DNA of 30,518 bases, taken from positions 1 to 30,518 of the forward strand of contig JADRCO010000575.1 of NCBI GenBank assembly GCA_021464525.1, in the 5' to 3' direction. A program made the translations under genes and the position numbers. The stretch's first letter is position 1, and each line of letters opens with the position of its first letter. The stretch comes from Rhizophagus sp. LPA8_4_AMF (lineage: Eukaryota; Glomeromycota; Glomeromycetes; Glomerales; Glomeraceae). The notes beneath the pieces are model-generated. The model was not told the origin of the DNA. It ran no database searches and was given only the letters and a program-made list of their open reading frames with translations. Of this stretch, positions 24,401-30,518 are shown one piece after another.

Positions 24401-26192
24401 ACAATATATTCAGCAAAATGGAAGGATGGTCCATTATACTGGAATAATAACAATAAGAATTATGTAAGAAAATCAGATACAAAAGTTACTTTAAAATATT
24501 CACAACATATAATTGATGAGGTATGAAATTTTTTCAAAAATTAATATAATTGTTTTATAATATGATAATAATATTTGCTTTTTAACAATTAATAGTATTT
24601 AGCAAATAAACATGATGATATTAATGATACAGCAGTATATGGAATATCTCAAAATCCAGATACGAAAGAATATATTGTGGTTTTTCATGAAGAATGTTGT
24701 GTAAAATGTAATAAAGTTTATACAAATACATGGAATAAATGGTGTGGAACGTGTCAAATAAATTGTTTAATAAAAAACTTTGTAAACTGGAGAAGTGATA
24801 ATAAAAGTATTGATAGTTTGATTCAAGAAATGCAATTAAAAATTGATGAACCATCTGATATAATATTTGAATGGATTCCATATAATCAGTTTAGTGATAC
24901 TAAAGAGATAAACAAGAGTAGTTTTGCCACAATATATACATCAATATGGAAGGATGGCCCATTATACTGGGATAATATGATGTATAAAAGAAATTCAAAT
25001 AAAACAGTTGCTTTAAAATGCTTAAATGTTTTACAGAACAACACTGATGAATTTATAAATAAAAAGGTAAATCTCTGAATTAATGTAATTTCTTTTTTAT
25101 AATATTAACTAATTTTTTATGTTTTAATAGGTTAAAGAATATTCAATAAAAAGTCATTATTGTAATAATATATATGGAATATCTCAAAATGCAAAATATT
25201 ATGTTATAGTTCTTCAAGATAATTACTACAAAAATCATTGTTTAAAATGTGATGAAATATATACAAGCATTTATTATAAATGGTGCAAACCATGTCAAAT
25301 GAAAAATTTTACAAATATAAGTATAAATAAAGAAGTTGATGATTATATTCAGGAAATGCAATTAAGAATTAATAGTGATTCATGGGATGTTAATTCATGG
25401 GATAAAGTGTTTGAGTGGATACCATACAATCAATTTCATAATATTAATAAAGTAGATGAGGATGACTTTACTATAGTATATTCAGCAAAATGGATAAATG
25501 GTCCTTTATATTATAACGTTAACAAAAACAAATATATGAGGAGTTCAGAAAAAACTGTTGCTTTAAAATGTTTAAAATGTTTGAATAATTTTCAAAATAT
25601 CACTAATGAACTTATAGATAAGGTGTGAAATTTCTTCTGTTCTTCAGCTTTAATTAATATTTTTTTTTAATAAATTTTTTACATTACATACTAGGTTAAA
25701 ATATATTCATTTAATTTATATGGTATCCTTGAAATATATGGAATATCTCACAATCCTATTGCAAATGAATATGTAATGGTTCTTCATAATAAATATTTTG
25801 AAAAAGAGTTTGAAAAATATTGTGTTAAATGTGGAAAAATATATACAGATACACAATATAAGTGGTGTAAGTCATGTCAGCTAGATTCTTTAAGTAAAAA
25901 TCCCACAAATTGGATTAGCAGAAATGAAAAAATTAATAATTTCATTCAAGAAATGCTATTGAAAATTAATGACTTATCTAACATAGTATTTGAGTGGATA
26001 CCATATGATCAATTTAATAAAGTTAATGAAATAGACAAAGGTGGTTTTGCTACAGTATATTCAGCAATATGGAAAAATGGTCCATCATTTTATAATCTTA
26101 ATAAAAAGGGATATTTAAGACATTCAAATAAAACAGTTGCTTTGAAACGTTTATATAACTCACATAATATTACTAATGAATTTCTAAACGAG
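21451..26192 (+). repeat. exon-module array B (nine N-lobe units)
   Basis: Cassette lengths in codons: 127, 147, 156, 161, 161, 139, 157, 164, 166. Loop regions in order: EIFKDTIYLAKW, KIGNEVFSARW, EIDKGGFAVVYSAKW, EIDDDRFFKIYSAKW, EIDKDRFVTIYSAIW, KIDDDVSVTIYSAKW, EINKSSFATIYTSIW, KVDEDDFTIVYSAKW, EIDKGGFATVYSAIW. Only units 3 and 9 keep GGF; units 1 and 2 have deletions in the loop. The lysine motif is VTLK, VAFK, IALK, VTLK, VALK, VTLK, VALK, VALK, VALK, so Lys is kept in all nine. Units 4-6 share LYW(D/N) and KYIR-type wording, and units 5 and 7 share VFHxxCC, suggesting recent duplications inside the array. Confidence 0.9.
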
Positions 26193-27213
26193 GTATGGAT
26201 TTCTTTTTAAATTTTAATTATTTTTTGATATACTGTAATAATTGTTTTTAATGATTCAATAGATTAAAGAATATTCAATAGATAGACATAGTAGTAATAT
26301 CCTTAGAATCTATGGATTATCTCAAGATCCAGCTACAAAAGAATATATTATTATTCTTGAATATGCAGAAGGTGGAAATTTTAATAATTGGGTAAATAAA
26401 AATAGTGAAAAATTTTCTTGGTTATTTAAAATAAATACTTTACTTAATATTAGTAATGGTCTTAAAAAGATTCATCAAAAACAGATAGTTCATCGTGATC
26501 TTCATACAGGAAATATATTGTTTTTTACAAAAAATATAAATGTTTTTAGTAATAGTATAATATCTATTTCTGACATGGGATTATGTGGAGAAGTTGGCAA
26601 AATAGACAAATCATGCATTTATGGAGTTATGCCTTATGTAGCTCCTGAAGTATTAAGAGGAAATCCTTATACTCAAGCAGCAGATATATATAGTTTTGGT
26701 ATGATTATGTATTTTGCAGCAACTGGAAGACAACCTTTTTCTGACTGTGCTCATGATGAGTTTTTAGCATTAGATATATGTGAAGGAATTAGACCTAAAA
26801 TCGATGAGTTAGAAGCACCAAAATGTTACATTGATTTAATGAATATATGCTGGGATCCAAATCCAGAAAATAGAAAAAAATCTGATGAAACGTATGAACA
26901 GATTTTAATGTTTCGTAAGTCATACAGAGGAGAAATTTTTAATACAGAAGGAGCAATTTTTAAGGATCAATTTAATAAGTCACATAAATCACAAGGGGGA
27001 GAAATTTTAAGTACAGATAATCATGATGAAATTGAAAAGCAATTTAAAAAAGCAGAAGAATACAGAAAAGATAGTCTTATATCTAATAAAAATAGTCAAT
27101 CATATACTACTCATCCAAAAGCTGTTTATACATCTCGTTTACTTAATCCTTTTACGAAAAATCTCCCAAAATATGATGGTAGTAATACTGAATGTTTAGA
27201 TTGTAGTCTTTAA
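21451..27213 (+). CDS. poly-N-lobe TKL kinase gene B (9 N-lobe modules, one C-lobe)
   Basis: Ten exons: 21451-21831, 21928-22368, 22445-22912, 22991-23473, 23551-24033, 24104-24520, 24596-25066, 25131-25622, 25695-26192, 26263-27213. Every intron is GT-AG, 64-96 nt, phase 0, and the 5,085-nt join is open throughout (1,694 residues). Exons 1-9 each supply one N-lobe; exons 2-9 have a complete CX2C-X11-CX2C knuckle, while exon 1 has only a remnant (CIDFC). Exon 10 gives the sole C-lobe: HRDLHTGNIL (Asp79, Asn84), SDMG (Asp104), APE, GRQPF, CWDPNPENR, a charged tail and ECLDCSL. The final N-lobe (exon 9) has EIDKGGFATVYSAIW and VALKRL, so the terminal kinase looks active although the first loop Gly is Asp. 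TKL kinases phosphorylate Ser/Thr; substrate and location unknown, no signal peptide or membrane segment seen. Start could also be 21469. Transcribed separately from gene A. Confidence 0.9.
26263..27213 (+). CDS. terminal exon of gene B: kinase beta4-beta5 plus C-lobe and tail
   Basis: This exon of 316 residues starts IKEYS, the same junction used by every cassette. It continues through beta4-beta5 (ILRIYGLSQDPATKEYIIIL) and then, where cassettes turn into a zinc knuckle, into EYAEGGNF and the C-lobe. The equivalent exon of gene A is 17307-18146 (279 residues). The gene B copy is longer because of insertions before SDMG and in the tail after RKSY. It shares GVMPYVAPEVLRGNPYTQA and the closing ECLDC(S/A)(L/I) with gene A, showing recent common descent. 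Confidence 0.9.
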   Translation: MKEYSIDRHSSNILRIYGLSQDPATKEYIIILEYAEGGNFNNWVNKNSEKFSWLFKINTLLNISNGLKKIHQKQIVHRDLHTGNILFFTKNINVFSNSIISISDMGLCGEVGKIDKSCIYGVMPYVAPEVLRGNPYTQAADIYSFGMIMYFAATGRQPFSDCAHDEFLALDICEGIRPKIDELEAPKCYIDLMNICWDPNPENRKKSDETYEQILMFRKSYRGEIFNTEGAIFKDQFNKSHKSQGGEILSTDNHDEIEKQFKKAEEYRKDSLISNKNSQSYTTHPKAVYTSRLLNPFTKNLPKYDGSNTECLDCSL

Positions 27214-27259
27214 CAAACGTTTATCTTACAATTAATTATAAGATATTTTTATTTATTTT

Positions 27260-27284
27260 AATAAATATACATAAATATAATAAA
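27260..27284 (+). terminator. AATAAA pair, candidate polyadenylation signals of gene B
   Basis: Two AATAAA hexamers (27260-27265 and 27279-27284) follow the gene B stop by 47 and 66 bases. Confidence 0.35.
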
Positions 27285-29146
27285 GGTCAGTTTAAACTAT
27301 TAAAATAATAAAGTTTCAAAATTCTATCCAATAATGTAATTGATTATAATTAATCGGGAAATTTTTAAAATATAATTTGTTATAATACTTAAGCTTTTTT
27401 AACGATTTTAGTTTATAAGTGCTTCGACATTTATATATAAAAGCTATAGTAAATTAATACTTCAGTGATGTACTGGACAGTGAGTGCATCTCAAGAATTT
27501 GGTTAGAAGAAGAATAATATGTTCACTTATTCTAACAACATTGATAAATTAAAAATTCAAGTTGTTTTTCACAACATATACACAACCGTATTAAATAGTA
27601 ATTAACTAACGAATGTTTTATTAATTTGAAGGAAAAGAACGTTGCAAGAAGCGATGTAATTTCAAGACTGGATATTCTCATAATTTGTGGAGAAAATTTG
27701 TCTGAGTCGGTATAGCCCTGTATACATTTTTTTTTTGATTATAAATTTTTAAACGCACTAAAATTATATTAAGTGCATGAAATTTAAGTTTATTGGCCGA
27801 TATAAATCATTAATAATAAATTCAAAATCGATTAGAAAGAAAAAGTAAAGTAAGATTTAATAGATATATACAACAAAAGTTGTGAAGTAATGTTCAACAT
27901 TCAAATCAACCAACTTCATTCCAATATTCATCATGCTACTTTGCTATTTATTTATGGAGGATTCATTTAATAACTGAAAGAGAAATGAGCCCTAAGGAAT
28001 TTACGTAGAATGAGCAAGATTTTATTCTCACCGAATGCGTATGGCTAAAACAGGTTTGTGTAAATTATAAAAATCGGTGTTTTTTTTAATTTTTCATGGC
28101 GCAATCGTGAAAATTACGTACTTCAATTAACCCAGGCTGAGCGGCCTCTCGACAACCATCTACTTCATCAAAAAATTACCCAACATTTATTATTGAAATT
28201 TGCATTATAAATTCAATAGTTTTGAACACGTGATGCACTTAATAAGGACACGGTCTAGATTCCTGAAGTGGGTAGACAAGGTCGCGAGATACTGTATCCT
28301 GTTATGAAACATACGTACTATATTATGCATGTTATGTCCCAGATATCATCCTTATTTATTTATTTTAACAATTATAAATCCAATACTATCGTATTTGAGA
28401 CGTGTAAATGTTTTCCCAATAGTGCTACTATGAGTACTATCCGCGAAGGGTCTAAAAGTTAAGCGAGTTAAGCACAGAGCTTGAAATTTTACCGAACCGG
28501 GAGAAGCATAGTGCTGGTCGGGATTACAATTAGTGTCGCCGGAAAACGCCCTAACGTCGCCTGAAAAAAATGGTATCTGTAGAGTGTAGATACCGCCTTT
28601 CTTATTCTTCTTTCGTGGATTTTTGGCCTTTGAATGTTTAGTTCCTCCATTAGAAACAGGCACAGTTTGTTCCTGTGATTCGACTGTGACGTGACTCTTA
28701 TTTTTGTAGAGTAGTTAGTTAAGCCACCGTAGTTTTAATAATGAATTAAGAACTAATCAGTTATTTTTCCATAATTGTTTACAGCAGTAATTTTTTCTTT
28801 CTTTTTTTTGAAACCGATCGAAGTTCATTTACAGCAGTAATTTTTTTTTTGATACCTCAGTTCAATTGTACCTCAGTTCAATTTATAAATTTCGGTAAGT
28901 ACTATTTCATCCCATCTTATTATTTGTTTAAAACGTATTTAAAGGGAACGCCAGTTCTCATAAGAGGTTGTTTTATTATTAATTACGATAAGAACTTATA
29001 ATTACAAATTTTTTTTTTTATAAAAAAAAAGAAAAAATTATTATCTTAGAATTAAATAACTTAAATAAAACCTAAAAATTTCTGCTATTTAAATAATTTT
29101 ATGTAAAAGTAAAAAAACCATTATCTAATCAATATACAATTGTAAA
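27285..29146. other. intergenic stretch with short repeats, no supported gene
   Basis: AT-rich to about 28.1 kb, then a GC-richer patch at 28.1-28.7 kb with an open minus-strand frame (listed separately). At 28778-28796 and 28828-28846 the sequence TTTACAGCAGTAATTTTTT is repeated. At 28852-28883 the 16-mer GTACCTCAGTTCAATT, or GATACC in its first copy, stands in tandem. Confidence 0.45.
28352..28714 (-). CDS. unidentified open frame without ATG
   Basis: The minus strand is open for about 120 codons and contains no ATG. It has a basic segment, GGTKHSKAKNPRKKNKK, followed by FFSGDVRAFSGDTNCNPD and RLTFRPFADSTHSSTIGK. The patch is GC-richer than its surroundings. It could be an internal exon, a transposon fragment or chance; the repeated SGD(V/T) comes from a local duplication of GGCGAC. 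No family recognised. Confidence 0.2.
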   Translation of the reverse strand, partial: LLYKNKSHVTVESQEQTVPVSNGGTKHSKAKNPRKKNKKGGIYTLQIPFFSGDVRAFSGDTNCNPDQHYASPGSVKFQALCLTRLTFRPFADSTHSSTIGKTFTRLKYDSIGFIIVKINK

Positions 29147-30518
29147 TTATAATTTACTACTTTTTGTCTGTTCTCTCTCTTCAAGATTAATATTATCATT
29201 TAAATTATTGGTATTACGATGTACTATTATAAATCTTTCATTACGTATGTATTGAACTAAGTTACTTATTCCTCCAATACTAATGGCTAGAAACAAAAAA
29301 AAAAAAAAAAAAAATTCATTTTTTTTTTTTTTTTACCTGAAAGACTTAAGGCGTTAAGCAAAATAATATAATCAATCTACAAAAAAAGAAAATTTAATAT
29401 TTTTTTTTTCGTACTCAAATTCTTGCCTTTTTTTTATATAAAAAAAAAAAATAGATTACCTTTAGTAATTTGAAAATATCTGATAACAAAAGAGGAATAT
29501 ATTGAAAGATGAAGACTAAAATGTAGGCATTACTTTCTTTAAAATTTTTTTCTCGATATTATTATGTCGCTGTATATTGACCTCTGAATTTTCGATGGAT
29601 GAATCTCCTCTGGCATTATGAATCAATTTTAATACGTGCATATAACAAAATATAATAGTAAATAATGTAAGAAGAATTGTGATCAACAAGAACGTTGATA
29701 TCAATGAACTATCATATTTTTTAATTCCGCACCTTAAAAAAAAAAATGAGATATACAGTTCAGTAAATACATGGCGGATGACGTGCTTATAGTGTAACTG
29801 TGTAACGTAACTTACCAATACACTTGGGGACCAAAATCGTGTACCGAAATTAGAGGAATAATGAATGATAGAAAACAGATTGGAGACCAAACTTTATAAT
29901 CAAATTTTCCCCATTCAAAATAATACTCTTGTACGACTCTCAACCAAGTTGTGACAGAAAGGCTTCCAACCTATTAGAATATGTAAAATCAAAATGATTA
30001 AAAAATTGTTAAAGCTCATGGTCACCGTACCAGCATTATGATGTACTTTTGACCAGAATTAAAAAATCAAATAAAACACTGGCCGGCATTACATCATAAT
30101 TTCACCACTGGCGATCGTCACTACTGGTGATATTTAGAATTTATTAAAATTTTAATTTCTCACCAATAACATATTTAATAGAGTAAAAGCGGTATTAAAA
30201 AATCCAAGAATTTCACAATATGGTGATGGCCATAAAATATCTTCATCTTTTATTGCTTTTGTTAACGCCGATGCGTTCGAAGCAGTATACGACTATAAGG
30301 AGGTATACAATCAGCTTTTTTTCTAAAAAAAAAAAAAGTTGACGCGAATATTATTTACTCACAAAATCAATTAAGATTATTACTGAGAACAAAAAATTTA
30401 AATATCATAAAAGATAAAAATTAAATATTATATACACACGAGCATGGCGGACATCCCTATTTTATCACAATTTTAACGATCATTTGTCGATCATCTGTCG
30501 ATCATTTATTCAATTTTA
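29147..30518 (-). CDS. seven-transmembrane receptor (cAMP-receptor/Git3-like GPCR), 5' end beyond window, frameshift
   Basis: Minus-strand exons in transcription order: 30456-30436, 30382-30363, 30292-30164, 29970-29816, 29732-29460, 29376-29337, 29286-29147, with GT-AG introns of 50-193 nt. They encode TM2 (MSAMLVLIILIDFSY), the TM3 entry with the conserved Cys (LWPSPYCEILGFF), TM4 (WSPICFLSFIIPLI), loop 2 with YWCGI, TM5 (STFLLITILLTLFTIIFCYM), a charged loop with RGDSSIENSEV, TM6 (AYILVFIFQYIPLLLSDIF), TM7 (DYIILLNALSLSAISIGG) and a hydrophilic tail ending SSKL. Layout fits fungal class cAMP-receptor-like GPCRs, which signal through heterotrimeric G proteins at the plasma membrane. The loop-3/TM6 junction needs one extra base at the T7 run 29545-29551; as written the frame stops at 29516-29518, before TM6. 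TM1 lies upstream of the window edge. Ligand unknown. Confidence 0.8.
29287..29336 (-). repeat. 50-nt intron made almost wholly of A and T runs
   Basis: The intron between the TM7 exon and the last receptor exon is, on the plus strand, a long poly(A) followed by TTC and a long poly(T) of about 16, leaving only splice-site bases at the ends. The two runs can pair into a hairpin. Confidence 0.7.
30035..30100. repeat. inverted repeat inside a receptor intron
   Basis: ATTATGATGTA (30035-30045) and its exact complement TACATCATAAT (30090-30100) lie in the 193-nt intron 29971-30163, which is much longer than the gene's other introns (50-83 nt). Further CACC/GGTG pairs surround them. Consistent with a small hairpin element inserted in the intron. 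Confidence 0.45.
30477..30510. repeat. three tandem 11-bp units
   Basis: CGATCATTTGT, CGATCATCTGT and CGATCATTTATT stand head to tail at the right edge, inside what should be an intron of the receptor gene. No function inferred. Confidence 0.6.

Noticed and set aside
24621..24881. Minus-strand open frame in kinase gene B
   Set aside because: Antisense shadow of cassette 7; its peptide is the complement of conserved module sequence.
27630..27710. Peptide CKKRCNFKTGYSHNLW resembling a CCHC knuckle
   Set aside because: Spacing is wrong and the last Cys is missing; no transposase context around it.
29560..29650. Short GT-AG segments (26 or 77 nt) that could repair the receptor frame
   Set aside because: The 26-nt one is too short to splice, and the 77-nt one has a poor donor and would delete the end of TM5.
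1..30518. CRISPR arrays, rRNA and tRNA genes
   Set aside because: No regularly spaced identical repeats with unique spacers, no rRNA cores and no complete tRNA cloverleaf were seen; the repeated kinase modules are coding exons.

Overview
The window looks like nuclear DNA of an arbuscular mycorrhizal fungus of the Rhizophagus irregularis type (Glomeromycotina). The evidence is the very AT-rich, homopolymer-laden sequence, short GT-AG introns of about 50-120 nt, and above all two genes of the greatly expanded tyrosine-kinase-like (TKL) family whose signature is the EWIPYNQF block before the glycine loop. The assignment rests on recognition, not on a search.

Layout. 1-390 is a palindrome-rich tandem repeat and 649-969 (-) a decayed MULE-type transposase end. 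970-8886 is AT-rich and mostly empty apart from small coding-like relics near 4.4 and 5.0-5.2 kb. 8887-9738 (+) is a complete six-exon mitochondrial pyruvate carrier gene (MPC1) with a 4-nt micro-exon, found by joining exons by eye. 9739-13900 holds hairpin elements, a non-autonomous hAT element with a perfect 8-bp target duplication, and an ATCCG-rich repeat. 13902-18146 (+) and 21451-27213 (+) are two tandem kinase genes. 29147 to the right edge (-) is the 3' part of a seven-transmembrane receptor gene, also assembled by eye; its first exons lie outside the window.

The main finding is the architecture of the two kinase genes. Each has a single kinase C-lobe in its last exon, preceded by a chain of kinase N-lobe units (six in the first gene, nine in the second), each carrying a CX2C...CX2C zinc-ribbon-like knuckle. 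With one exception (module 1 of the first gene, split over two exons), each unit is one cassette exon of about 139-167 codons that starts and ends in phase 0 at the same place, just after the alpha-C motif (FLNE|V). The cassette is circularly permuted against the domain: it begins with beta4-beta5 of the preceding lobe and ends after alpha-C of its own. Most internal glycine loops have decayed, while the VALK lysine, the EWIPY block and the zinc cysteines persist. The second gene stays open through ten exons (1,694 codons). The first has one frameshift, in exon 5.

Because all cassettes are symmetric, any of them could be skipped, or joined straight to the C-lobe exon, without losing frame. 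These loci could therefore encode either poly-N-lobe scaffold kinases or a family of kinases with interchangeable N-lobes. The splice models, the frameshifts (all in homopolymers) and all functions are inferences from sequence alone.
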